A DNA stretch of 12,490 nt from DATLAN01 sp035527455 (GTDB lineage Bacteria; Planctomycetota; Planctomycetia; Pirellulales; Thermoguttaceae): contig DATLAN010000002.1 in the NCBI GenBank assembly GCA_035527455.1, positions 1 through 12,490 of the forward strand, read 5' to 3'. Position numbers and translations under genes: made by a program. Each line of letters opens with the position of its first letter. Position 1 is the first letter of the stretch. The notes under the pieces were generated by a model. That model saw only the letters and a list, made by a program, of their open reading frames with translations. It ran no database searches and was not told the DNA's origin. Below, in pieces: positions 1 to 7,290 of the stretch.

Positions 1-1052
1 TGTTTCGGATCGTAGACCAGCGGCCCGGCCTGCACCTGCTGGAGGATCCGGCCGAAGTGTTGTTGGCGGCGCCACATTTCTTCGGAAGGATGGCCGACCA
101 GGAACACCCGCTGGTTGCTGCTCGGGCCGTCGCCGCCGCCACGGATATACGGGCAGTGCATGTCCAGCGCGAGCTTCAGCCGGCCGTCGGACCATTTCGG
201 CGCGAATTCTCGCAGCGCCGCCACCGAGGGATAGATGCTCTCGCCCAGGTAATCCCGGTTGTGGTCGTGCGGCTTGCGGTTCTTGCCCTGATCGCCGTCC
301 TCGACGCCGTCCTTGTCCATCATGGGCACGGCCGCCACCTCGACGTGCTCGCGGAACCAGCGGCCGTCGGGCGTGTCGGCCAGCACCGCTTCGAGAAAGC
401 CCTCCAAGGCCCAGCCGGCCATCATCTCGCAGCAGTGGTGCCGGCAGGTCAGAAGCACGCGATACTCCGGCGTGCCGTCGAGCTTGCCCACGTGCAGGCG
501 TTCGGTCTTGCGGCCCTTCCTGGTCGTTGAATGAGGCTCGACTCTAAGCTGCGGATCGCCGGCGTGACGCTCCAGGAACGCGTGCAGGTCGGCTTCCAGG
601 TACGCAGCGGCCAGGCAGAAACGGACCTCCTCGGCATCTTCGGGAAACGTGTAGGAGAACGAGGCGCCCTCGACGGCCTGCATGCCCAGCCACGTCCACG
701 TCTTCCCGCCGTCCGTGCTCACAGCCGGGCCGCGCGTGCCGATGACGTTCCCCTGGGTGAAGTGAAACGCGAGCGTCCGCCGGGCGGCGCCGCGGACGCG
801 GAAGTACCAATAGAACCAGAATCCCGGCGTGTCCCGCTGGTCCTGGTGCAGAAACACGTCGTCCCCCTCGATCTTCTCCACCACGATATTCCCACCAACA
901 AAATCCCCATCGATCGCAATCCCCCCCGCGAGCCGCGGGGCTTGTCCCCGCGCGCCGTCTCCCCGCGCACTCAATGTCACAATCCCCCCACTCACCGCCC
1001 CGGCCGCACAAGCTCCGCAAAAACTCCGCCGTTCGATTTGGTGATCGATCAT
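1..1052 (-). CDS. M14 zinc carboxypeptidase, cytosolic-carboxypeptidase-like, partial (C-terminus outside window)
   Basis: Reading from the ATG at 1052-1050, 350 codons stay open to the window edge, so the C-terminus is missing. A predicted zinc metallocarboxypeptidase that removes C-terminal residues from peptides. Residues 204-209 read RHHCCE, giving the HxxE zinc ligands H206 and E209. N265-R266 in HDHNRDY match the substrate-binding Asn-Arg of M14. H299 in DMHCPY matches the third zinc ligand. The catalytic Glu would lie beyond the window. Residues about 45-165 (GGNIVVEKIEG, FWFYWYFRV, FSYTFPEDAEEVRF) resemble the beta-sandwich N-domain of Nna1/CCP carboxypeptidases. The leader ERRSFCG followed by a mildly hydrophobic Gly/Ala stretch looks like a twin-arginine signal, so export is inferred, not proven. 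A GGGAG-type ribosome site precedes the start. It lies 52 bases after the DUF4091 gene on the same strand and may share its transcript. Confidence 0.85.
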   Translation of the reverse strand, partial: MIDHQIERRSFCGACAAGAVSGGIVTLSARGDGARGQAPRLAGGIAIDGDFVGGNIVVEKIEGDDVFLHQDQRDTPGFWFYWYFRVRGAARRTLAFHFTQGNVIGTRGPAVSTDGGKTWTWLGMQAVEGASFSYTFPEDAEEVRFCLAAAYLEADLHAFLERHAGDPQLRVEPHSTTRKGRKTERLHVGKLDGTPEYRVLLTCRHHCCEMMAGWALEGFLEAVLADTPDGRWFREHVEVAAVPMMDKDGVEDGDQGKNRKPHDHNRDYLGESIYPSVAALREFAPKWSDGRLKLALDMHCPYIRGGGDGPSSNQRVFLVGHPSEEMWRRQQHFGRILQQVQAGPLVYDPK

Positions 1053-1082
1053 TGTGGTTCTCCCGGGATGCGAGGCTTCTTG

Positions 1083-1106
1083 GGCGCGACCACCGGTCGC
1101 GGCTTT
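1083..1106 (+). repeat. Dispersed hairpin repeat, copy A
   Basis: A 24-base element with the stem GCGACC, loop ACC and stem GGTCGC (7 bp when the flanking C-G pair is counted, 1085-1101), followed by GGCTTT. The same 24 bases occur at 4362-4385 (opposite strand) and 4700-4723. Copies A and B agree over 27 bases. Copy A abuts the end of the DUF4091 gene: the last two bases overlap its TAA stop, so read on the minus strand the repeat starts inside the stop codon. It occupies much of the 52-base gap before the M14 gene. Confidence 0.85.
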
Positions 1107-4100
1107 ATGGTGTCAGGCGCTCGATCGCTTCGGCGATCGCCGTGCGCCGGGCGTAGATCGGGGCCGGGTCCGTGGTGAACGTCGTCATGTCGGCGGTGAT
1201 CGACTCGGGCACCTCCAACAGGGCCTCGTATTTCTCGATCTCCTCCGGTCGCAAATCCTTCCGCCGTTTATCGAGCAACTCCCGCAGCATGTAAAGGAAC
1301 TCGTAATCCTCGATCCCCTCGCGGAGCATCTCCCAGCGGATGCTCGAAACGGGCGGCTCGATCACCGGCCGCTCGCCCGAGAGACCCGGCACGGCGGCCG
1401 ACTCCGCCGGGTAGACGAAGCGCCCGTCGCCGTTGCCCCAGTAACGCTTCGTTCCCTCCGGTGTCGAGTAGCCGCTGACGTAGCCCATCGGGTCTTCGTA
1501 CGGATTTTGCGGCCGGTCGGGATCGGGAAAGGCCGCGCTGGAGGTCCAGTAGTTGCTGCTCCAGACCAGAATCCCGTCGATCTTCCGCTGCCAGGTCTGC
1601 CAGAGCCACACCCGCAGCTCGGTGGCCGGATGGTCGATGAACAGCGTGCAATACGGGGCCTTCGGACCGCAGCAGACGTACCACCAGAACCGCTCGCCGT
1701 GGGCGCGGCGCCGCTCGGCCTCCTCGTGGTTGTAGTTGTTGCTGACCGGGCACCAGACGTCGACCGTGCCGGCCAGCGGGTTGTCGCCGGGCTCCTCGGT
1801 CAACATCCGCCGCAGGCCCGGGGCGTATTGCTTCAGCCGCTTCATGCCGTCGGCCACGAACTGGTAATCTTTCGGCGCCGGCTCGTCGAACCAATAAACG
1901 TACGCCTCGTCGAGCCAGCCTTTCTGGCGGAAGTGTTCTTCGAGCTGCCCGACGTAGCTGGAGAACATGGCCTGATACTCGGGCGTGTCTTCGGTGAAGT
2001 TGCCGATCCTGGGATCGACCCGGGCGTGGAACGTCCCGCCGCCCATGCCCTGGATCGGCAGCCGGAAACCGGTGAAGCGGAACGTCTCGACCGCCCGGGT
2101 CATGGCCGGATCGAAGGCCGAGAAGTCGAGTTCCGCCCCGGGCGGATCGGCGTCGGAGAGGAACTTCACCCGGATCGGGTCCAGCGGCGCGGGGTCGTAC
2201 GGGCTGATCCGGTGCTCAGCGAAGTTCCGAAAATACAAATCGAGCACCCGCCGCTTGTCTTCCTCGGTCTTCAGCCCGTGGTATCGATACACGTTTCCCG
2301 CCGAGAGGCCGAACGCCGTTTCGAGGTGATTCCGCTCGGGCAGCGTGAAGTCCCAGACGTGCAGCTTGATGGGCACTTCGGCCGAGAAGTCTTCGGCCTT
2401 CAACGAGATCGCACCCGTGTAGTCACCCGGCCTGGCGTCCTTAGGCACATGAACCAACACCCACAGCGGCTGGTTCTTTCCGCGTTCCAAATCGATCGGC
2501 CCAGTCAGCGGCGGCAAGGCATCGGGCCACCAATCACGAATTCCCGTGTTGTCGGTCGGATGGTGGACGAAGTGATACGCCACGCGCAGGATACTCACGT
2601 TCTCCGCCGGGATGGTCGCGCCGTCGGAGGCGGAGAAGTCCCGAGCTACCGCGGTGAGCCCGACAAGCGGGTCGGTTGGGCGCAACACGACTTGCACCGC
2701 CTCGCGGTCATTGCGGGCAGCGGCAAGCCGGGCGGCGGGCGGATCGGCTCGCTTCGCCTGAGGGTCTGGAGGAGGTAACGGGCGCTGGGGCCATACCTTG
2801 TGTGTCGCGTCGCACCACCAGACGTCTGCTTTCAGGCCGAACCCGGCGATCCGCTGACCGTAGTCGGATCTGTGATAATCGGGTACGTCATACGGTAGCG
2901 TGATGGTTAGTCGAGCGTCGGGTGGCGCCCCCTTGATGGGCGGCCTTGTTTCAAGCGTGATCGTGATCTTGTGTCTGCCCGGCGGCAACTCGTCTTCACG
3001 GATCGTAATTCCGTTGTCGCTAACGTCCGCCCCTGCATACACTTCCCCGCCCGTTGAAAGGGAACACCTGACGTCGATCGACTTCAGTGCGGTTTTCTCG
3101 ATATTCAACCTGGCTCGCCCGGTCGTTTGGTCGCGCTCCATCACGATCGTTTCAATCGGGAAGTCGGCAAGTTTCCCTTGCAGATCGCCGTAGAGGGTTT
3201 CTCCAATCGCGTCCGGTGGCGAATCACGCAGACCGGCTTCGAACTCGACGCGATTCACCTGGAAAGAACTGCCAGCGGACGATCTCAGCCTCAGATAGAT
3301 CGCGTCGTCGGGCAAGTAGATCATGCCTTGCCGGAACAAATCCGCGGGCAGTTCTGCTTGTGCAGTTCCGACCTCGCTTTGCGTTGTCAAGAGACGCCAG
3401 TCCAGCATGTTTCGGCTGACCTCCGCGATGCACCCGCCGCGGATGTGGTAGTTGACGTTGAAGCTCAGCTTGCCCGACTGAAACTGGCAGCCGGGCAGGG
3501 CGAAACGGTAAGTCACCTGGTCACCGCTGCCGAACGTCCAACGATCGCTGTTGAAACCGGCCGTGGCGGCGTGCAGCACGCGATGGTAGTTGCCTCCCTC
3601 GTCTCCGAACGTGCCGGAAAACGTGTAGCGGCCGTCGCGGACCGATTCGCCTTCGCCCAGCAGAACGTCAGCGACTTTGGTCGACTCGCCTTCGCCCAGC
3701 AGCACGTCACCGACCTTCTTGTGTACGGGAATCACCCGCACCAACCGCACGGCGTCGAACTGCACCGTGCCGGTTGCCTGCCATTGGCCCAGACGAACGT
3801 AAGAACTCTCGGTCCCTTCCGGCACGCGGAAGACATTTTCGCACCATTGCCACTCGGTCGAGAGTCGCCAATCGCGGTTGGCAAACGCCGGTCCGCTCAC
3901 CACGCACCCACTCCCGCCGACCTGCCGGGCACGCATCGAGAAACGATAGAGGGCCGCCGGTTCGAACGCGCAGTCGGTCCGCCAGAAGTTCGAGTCGTCG
4001 CCCGAGCCGGTCACTTCCAGGATGTTGCGATCGACCCAGCGCCCCTGACCGCCGGAGAGTTGCCAGCCGGCCGGGGCGTCGTCGCCTTGGGTAAAGTCGG

Positions 4101-4203
4101 GATTGGCGATCGGCGTGAAAGGCTCCGCGGCGGTTGCGGTCGCCAGAAGCGAGATGGCCAACGCGAGTTTTGCCGTGGCTGACACGATCGACGGAACGTT
4201 CAT
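1105..4203 (-). CDS. Secreted DUF4091 / GH123-like glycoside hydrolase-related protein
   Basis: 1032 residues. The leader MNVPSIVSATAKLALAISLL then ATATAA is a Sec signal peptide with cleavage near residue 26. Residues about 28-160 form a carbohydrate-binding-like beta domain (DFTQGDDAPAGWQL to VQFDAVRLVRV). A second beta region follows (about 190-340). Residues about 500-625 resemble the beta-sandwich preceding GH123 catalytic domains, and about 630-960 form the barrel-like DUF4091 region. Residues 770-775 read YWFDEP; D773-E774 correspond in position to the adjacent Asp-Glu pair used by GH123 N-acetyl-beta-galactosaminidases. The C-terminal block GDGRFVYP then RWEMLREGIEDYEFLYML is the usual DUF4091 ending. 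Probably acts outside the cytoplasm on glycans; the substrate is unknown. The start is fixed by AAGGAG (4210-4215), six bases before the ATG, and by the leader. A promoter lies at 4264-4293. Confidence 0.88.
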   Translation of the reverse strand: MNVPSIVSATAKLALAISLLATATAAEPFTPIANPDFTQGDDAPAGWQLSGGQGRWVDRNILEVTGSGDDSNFWRTDCAFEPAALYRFSMRARQVGGSGCVVSGPAFANRDWRLSTEWQWCENVFRVPEGTESSYVRLGQWQATGTVQFDAVRLVRVIPVHKKVGDVLLGEGESTKVADVLLGEGESVRDGRYTFSGTFGDEGGNYHRVLHAATAGFNSDRWTFGSGDQVTYRFALPGCQFQSGKLSFNVNYHIRGGCIAEVSRNMLDWRLLTTQSEVGTAQAELPADLFRQGMIYLPDDAIYLRLRSSAGSSFQVNRVEFEAGLRDSPPDAIGETLYGDLQGKLADFPIETIVMERDQTTGRARLNIEKTALKSIDVRCSLSTGGEVYAGADVSDNGITIREDELPPGRHKITITLETRPPIKGAPPDARLTITLPYDVPDYHRSDYGQRIAGFGLKADVWWCDATHKVWPQRPLPPPDPQAKRADPPAARLAAARNDREAVQVVLRPTDPLVGLTAVARDFSASDGATIPAENVSILRVAYHFVHHPTDNTGIRDWWPDALPPLTGPIDLERGKNQPLWVLVHVPKDARPGDYTGAISLKAEDFSAEVPIKLHVWDFTLPERNHLETAFGLSAGNVYRYHGLKTEEDKRRVLDLYFRNFAEHRISPYDPAPLDPIRVKFLSDADPPGAELDFSAFDPAMTRAVETFRFTGFRLPIQGMGGGTFHARVDPRIGNFTEDTPEYQAMFSSYVGQLEEHFRQKGWLDEAYVYWFDEPAPKDYQFVADGMKRLKQYAPGLRRMLTEEPGDNPLAGTVDVWCPVSNNYNHEEAERRRAHGERFWWYVCCGPKAPYCTLFIDHPATELRVWLWQTWQRKIDGILVWSSNYWTSSAAFPDPDRPQNPYEDPMGYVSGYSTPEGTKRYWGNGDGRFVYPAESAAVPGLSGERPVIEPPVSSIRWEMLREGIEDYEFLYMLRELLDKRRKDLRPEEIEKYEALLEVPESITADMTTFTTDPAPIYARRTAIAEAIERLTP
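3643..3720. repeat. 39-bp tandem duplication inside the DUF4091 gene
   Basis: Units 3643-3681 and 3682-3720 are adjacent and identical at 33 of 39 positions by my count. Being a multiple of three, the duplication keeps the frame and gives two copies of the peptide DVLLGEGES separated by TKVA in the linker between the N-terminal binding-like domain and the next beta domain. A single copy of this phrase directly before RDGRY would suffice to join the domains, so the second looks like a later expansion that has begun to diverge. Confidence 0.85.
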
Positions 4204-4209
4204 GGCAAG

Positions 4210-4215
4210 CTCCTT
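4210..4215 (-). promoter_or_regulatory. Shine-Dalgarno site of the DUF4091 gene
   Basis: Minus-strand AAGGAG, six bases upstream of the ATG at 4203-4201. It supports this start together with the signal peptide that follows. Confidence 0.75.
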
Positions 4216-4263
4216 TTTCCACGCGGCGTCTTGCTGAATTCTTGCGAATCCAGCTACGCCCGC

Positions 4264-4293
4264 ATTCTATGCCACCGTGAAGCGGGGTGTCAA
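4264..4293 (-). promoter_or_regulatory. Sigma70-like promoter for the DUF4091 gene
   Basis: On the minus strand a perfect TTGACA (4293-4288) is followed by an 18-base spacer and TAGAAT (4269-4264, five of six to TATAAT). Transcription would start near 4257, leaving a leader of roughly 50 bases before the ATG at 4203. This is one of only two good promoter matches I found in the window. Confidence 0.65.
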
Positions 4294-4311
4294 TCACCGC
4301 GACGAAACCCC

Positions 4312-4340
4312 TTTTCGCTCCGGCCGGTGAAAGATATACT
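4312..4340 (+). promoter_or_regulatory. Possible weak promoter for the small Cys-rich gene
   Basis: TATACT at 4335-4340 matches a -10 box at five of six positions. The region 17 bases upstream (TTTTCG, 4312-4317) is a poor -35 match. If used, transcription would start near 4347 and the transcript would contain hairpin repeat copy B in its leader. This rests on one hexamer and is tentative. Confidence 0.3.
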
Positions 4341-4361
4341 TTGTGCGATCCGCAAGAACAC

Positions 4362-4385
4362 AAAGCCGCGACCGGTGGTCGCGCC
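4362..4385 (-). repeat. Dispersed hairpin repeat, copy B
   Basis: The reverse complement of this stretch is identical to copies A and C over 24 bases. It lies in the 240-base divergent region between the DUF4091 gene and the small Cys-rich gene, about 60 bases before the latter's ATG. With copy C it forms an inverted pair flanking the small gene. Confidence 0.85.
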
Positions 4386-4430
4386 CAACACACCAACATT
4401 CATCCATCCTTCATCCCCGTTATCCCCCAA

Positions 4431-4436
4431 GAAGGA
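4431..4436 (+). promoter_or_regulatory. Shine-Dalgarno site that fixes the small gene's start
   Basis: GAAGGA, seven bases before the ATG at 4444. The frame is open upstream to an ATG at 4231, but that extension would run through the divergent promoter and hairpin repeat B and has no recognisable protein content, so 4444 is preferred. Confidence 0.7.
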
Positions 4437-4443
4437 CCCCTCC

Positions 4444-4647
4444 ATGGAATGCAAACAGGACGAAAACCGTCAGGGGTGCGGCTGCACGTACGACCCCTGT
4501 CCGCGCAAAGGCATCTGCTGCGATTGCATCGCGTATCATCTGAAGTCCCGGCAGCTCCCCGGCTGTTGTTTCTCGGTCGAAGGGGAGAAAGCGTACGATC
4601 GATCGTTCGAGCACTTCGCCCGGCTGGTCACGCAGGGCAGCGTTTAA
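4444..4647 (+). CDS. Small Cys-rich DUF6485-like protein
   Basis: 67 residues with nine cysteines (positions 3, 12, 14, 19, 25, 26, 28, 41, 42). The opening MECKQDENRQGC, the CTYDPCPRKGICCDCIAYH core and the LPGCC segment match what I remember of the DUF6485 family, short bacterial proteins of unknown function. The cysteines suggest binding of zinc or an iron-sulfur cluster; this is inference. There is no signal peptide or membrane segment, so it is probably cytoplasmic. It is monocistronic on the plus strand, divergent from the DUF4091 gene and convergent with the GHL10-type gene, 46 bases from that gene's stop. Hairpin repeats flank it in opposite orientation. Confidence 0.8.
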   Translation: MECKQDENRQGCGCTYDPCPRKGICCDCIAYHLKSRQLPGCCFSVEGEKAYDRSFEHFARLVTQGSV

Positions 4648-4652
4648 GGATC

Positions 4653-4666
4653 AGCCGCTTGCGGCT
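4653..4666. terminator. Short hairpin between convergent genes
   Basis: AGCCGC-TT-GCGGCT is a perfect inverted repeat, realistically a 5-bp stem with a 4-base loop. It lies six bases after the small gene's stop and before the end of the facing GHL10-type gene. There is no U-rich tract, so it is not a classical intrinsic terminator. It could still limit read-through. Confidence 0.25.
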
Positions 4667-4693
4667 TCGCAAACCGGACCGCGACTGTCAATG

Positions 4694-7147
4694 TCAAAAG
4701 GCGCGACCACCGGTCGCGGCTTTGTGCAGGCCCAATCCGACGCCGGGGATGATCGATTCGGCCGTGCCGCTTTGGAAGTTGAAAATGGTGAACCCGGCCG
4801 CGTTCAGCGATCGGGCGTGATGGATCTGCCCGACCACCCGATCCGCCGATAAGGTCGAGCGCGAGGCCGTCGCCCCGATGCCCGGGTAAATCGGAATCCG
4901 GCCGCCGACCAGCTTGATCTGGTTCTCCACCAGGCTCCTGAAAAGCGTATCGCTGGGCGTGTAGTCCATCGGGCAGATGAAATCGAGATAGCCGGCCTCG
5001 ACCCACTTCGGCCAGTCCTGCGCGACCGACTCGCGAGAGGCCGGATACGAGCCGAACACGGCCGCCGAAATCTTCAAGTCCTCGCGCAGCCGCTTGCCTT
5101 CGCGGTACACGGCCGCCACCAGCGCGGTGATCTGCCGGCAGCGCCAATCGTTGTATTCTTCCCGCCGTGAGCCCGAGTAACATTCCCGCGGCCAGTCCGC
5201 TACCCGGCGGCCCGAGTCGGCCTCGAACCGCTCGCGGCAGCCGTCGCAATAACAGGTCTCGCGGCCGGGGTAGCGGATGTAGTCGAAGTGCAGCCCGTCG
5301 ACCGGATACTTTCGGGCGACCTCCAACATGCTTTCCAGTTCGAGCCGCTGGTTGGCCGGGTGCGAAGGGCAGAGCCAGTCGTGGGTTTCGCCCTGGAAGG
5401 TCACCTGCAATCGTCCTTCGCGGCGGAGCATCTCGACGAATTCGGCCGGGGCCCCGGAGAGGTTGTAGTTGACTTTCCAGACGTGGACTTCCAGGCCGTG
5501 CCGCTTCGCCGCGGCGGTACACTGGGCGATCTGATCTCCGTACTGCCCGTACGTGGAACTTCGCGGCAGCACGTCGCTGGGGTAATGTGCCCGGCCGGCC
5601 CAGAGCATGTTGGGCAGCACCATGTTGAAGCCGTTGTCGGCCAGAATCTTGGCGGAACGGTCCCAGTCGCCCGGATACGCTCCCGTGCCCGAGTGATTCC
5701 ACACGGCTCGGCCCTCGACCTTTGGGCTGGGCTGGGAGCGGAGATAGGCTTCGGCCGTCAGTTCGCGGGCGCGGCGCGCCAACGCGATGGCTTGAGGATA
5801 GGCCGCCCGATCGAGCTGCAATCGGGCCGTGCCGCGGACCGAGGACGCGGATTCCAGGAGCCGGATCGCATCGGCGTCGCCGTAGGACCGCACGTGATCG
5901 GACACGGCTTGCCAATCGCCGCAATGGCCGATTTCAGCGGATCGATCCAAAGCGTATCGTGCCATCTGCTCCCAAAGCGGCGGGGCGAGCCGGCCGAGCA
6001 CGGAGGCCAATAGTTGCTTCTTCCCTTCCCAATCATCCGACAGGAAGATATGGCTGAAAAAGGCCCCGCGATCGCTCAGGAGCATCGCCGCGTGGCCGGT
6101 CGGCTTGCCGGCGTCGTCGTACCAGCGGCCGATCACGCGGGCGTGGTGGCCCAGCGGTTCGACCGTGGTGATGTTCCAGGAGGCCTGGCGCACCGACTCG
6201 GGCAGTCCGGGGATATCGGCGACGTCGAAGCGGATTTCGGCGAAGTCGCCCGGGCGTTGCTGCCGGAAGTATTTCGCGTTGCCGAAACCCAGCACGTTGC
6301 CCAGGCGGGGCGGCAACTGGTAACAGACCAGCAGCTTCCCGCCGGCTTCGACGAATCGCTCCAGCGCCGCGGCCGCTTCGTCGTCCAGCCGCGGGTTGTA
6401 CGCCAGGATCGCCACGCGGCGGTTGCCCAACGCGCCATGGGTGATCGCGTTCTCATCGACCGCATCGGAGCCCAGTCCCAGCTCGGCCAACATGCCGGAG
6501 ACCCGATCGGCCACGTCCAGCGCAGATTGAACCTCGCCGTCATCCGGGTGTGCCGCCTTGTCGGGAATGATCAGGGCCACGTCGTTCCACAGAGCGGCCA
6601 GGCGGCGGACTCCCAGCCAGGTGTCGCTCGCCCGCGCACGCCAGGCGGCAATGCGGACTCCGTCGATGGCGTGCCATCCGGCCGGGCTGCCCTCGGTGCG
6701 GAAAGCGGCCTTGGAGAAGTGCAGCGTTTGCCAGTCGGTCTTTCGCAGCAGGCCGCGAGCCGCGTACCATCCGCCGCCGCTGCGGAAATAGAGGGTCAGT
6801 TCGGATACGACCCCCGGATCACCGCAGGAGACTTCCAATGTGAATTCCCCCGGCGCGGACAGGTCGAGTTGCATCTTGCGGTCGATCACGGCGCGTCCGA
6901 GGCCGGGCGTGGCGGCGAAAGGCGCGATCACCTCGAGCCCTTCCGCCTGGCCGTCCTCGATCAGTTCGACCGGCGGCGTGCTTTCGTTGGCGACCCAGAT
7001 CCGCCGCACGGCTTCGGCCTCCGTGTAGGGGAAGTCGTCGAGGACCCATTCTCGGCCGGCGGATTGGCCGGCGCAGAAGGGCAAAAAGAAGCAGAACGGC
7101 AAAAAGAAGCAGAACAGCAAAAAGAAAACGAGCAGGAAGAGTCTCAT
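4694..7147 (-). CDS. Secreted GHL10-type (DUF187) glycoside hydrolase-like protein with GATase-like domain
   Basis: 817 residues. The leader MRLFLLVFFLLFC plus two FFLPFC repeats then AGQSAG is a very hydrophobic signal peptide or anchor. Residues about 35-185 are beta-rich and carbohydrate-binding-like (VELIEDGQAEGLEV, TLYFRSGGGWYAARG). About 190-420 resemble the non-catalytic class I glutamine amidotransferase-like fold found in many glycosidases (RRVAILAYNPRLDDEAAAAL, GGKLLVCYQLPP). About 478-805 are the GHL10 barrel: GRAVWNHSGTGAYPGDWDRS, DGLHFDYIRYPG at 617-628, C632/C634/C637, FICPMDYTPSD and IPIYPGIGATAS. It probably acts on extracellular glycan; the substrate is unknown. The start at 7147 is chosen because AGGAG lies eight bases upstream and the leader follows. 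An in-frame start at 7387 would run through the intergenic inverted repeat. The last ten residues, HKAATGGRAF, are almost entirely encoded by hairpin repeat C. Confidence 0.87.
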   Translation of the reverse strand: MRLFLLVFFLLFCFFLPFCFFLPFCAGQSAGREWVLDDFPYTEAEAVRRIWVANESTPPVELIEDGQAEGLEVIAPFAATPGLGRAVIDRKMQLDLSAPGEFTLEVSCGDPGVVSELTLYFRSGGGWYAARGLLRKTDWQTLHFSKAAFRTEGSPAGWHAIDGVRIAAWRARASDTWLGVRRLAALWNDVALIIPDKAAHPDDGEVQSALDVADRVSGMLAELGLGSDAVDENAITHGALGNRRVAILAYNPRLDDEAAAALERFVEAGGKLLVCYQLPPRLGNVLGFGNAKYFRQQRPGDFAEIRFDVADIPGLPESVRQASWNITTVEPLGHHARVIGRWYDDAGKPTGHAAMLLSDRGAFFSHIFLSDDWEGKKQLLASVLGRLAPPLWEQMARYALDRSAEIGHCGDWQAVSDHVRSYGDADAIRLLESASSVRGTARLQLDRAAYPQAIALARRARELTAEAYLRSQPSPKVEGRAVWNHSGTGAYPGDWDRSAKILADNGFNMVLPNMLWAGRAHYPSDVLPRSSTYGQYGDQIAQCTAAAKRHGLEVHVWKVNYNLSGAPAEFVEMLRREGRLQVTFQGETHDWLCPSHPANQRLELESMLEVARKYPVDGLHFDYIRYPGRETCYCDGCRERFEADSGRRVADWPRECYSGSRREEYNDWRCRQITALVAAVYREGKRLREDLKISAAVFGSYPASRESVAQDWPKWVEAGYLDFICPMDYTPSDTLFRSLVENQIKLVGGRIPIYPGIGATASRSTLSADRVVGQIHHARSLNAAGFTIFNFQSGTAESIIPGVGLGLHKAATGGRAF
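4700..4723 (+). repeat. Dispersed hairpin repeat, copy C, inside the 3' end of the GHL10-type gene
   Basis: Identical over 24 bases to copies A and B. On the minus strand it is translated as KAATGGRA directly before the final Phe and the TGA at 4696-4694. Like copy A, it sits at the 3' end of a minus-strand gene in the same orientation relative to that gene. Confidence 0.85.
7073..7126. repeat. Three 18-bp tandem units encoding the signal-peptide core
   Basis: Units 7073-7090, 7091-7108 and 7109-7126 share the form GCAGAA(g/c)(g/a)GC followed by AAAAAGAA and differ at only one or two bases from one to the next. On the minus strand each encodes one hexapeptide, giving FFLLFC, FFLPFC, FFLPFC. 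The hydrophobic stretch of the leader is therefore made of a tandem repeat whose copy number could change without breaking the frame. Confidence 0.85.
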
Positions 7148-7155
7148 CGGATGAT

Positions 7156-7160
7156 CTCCT
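7156..7160 (-). promoter_or_regulatory. Shine-Dalgarno site that fixes the GHL10-type start
   Basis: Minus-strand AGGAG, eight bases before the ATG at 7147-7145. It decides between this start and the longer in-frame start at 7387. Confidence 0.75.
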
Positions 7161-7290
7161 GGGAAATCCGTGACGGTCAGGTCATTTCGAGGTTGGCCGC
7201 GTGGCGAACCGGTTGCGGCACTCCAGACATCATGCCCTGCAACTTCTTCGTGCTCAACCCGATTCCTATCCGGAATCCCGGCAGTCACCG

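Noticed and set aside
1054..2778. Long plus-strand open frame (574 codons) starting with GTG
   Set aside because: It lies opposite the DUF4091 gene, is rich in Arg, Pro, Val and His without any recognisable domain, and runs through hairpin repeat A at its start. It is a GC-rich shadow.
4231..4443. N-terminal extension of the small Cys-rich protein
   Set aside because: It crosses the divergent promoter and repeat B and has no family-like content; the ribosome site and family-like start are at 4444.
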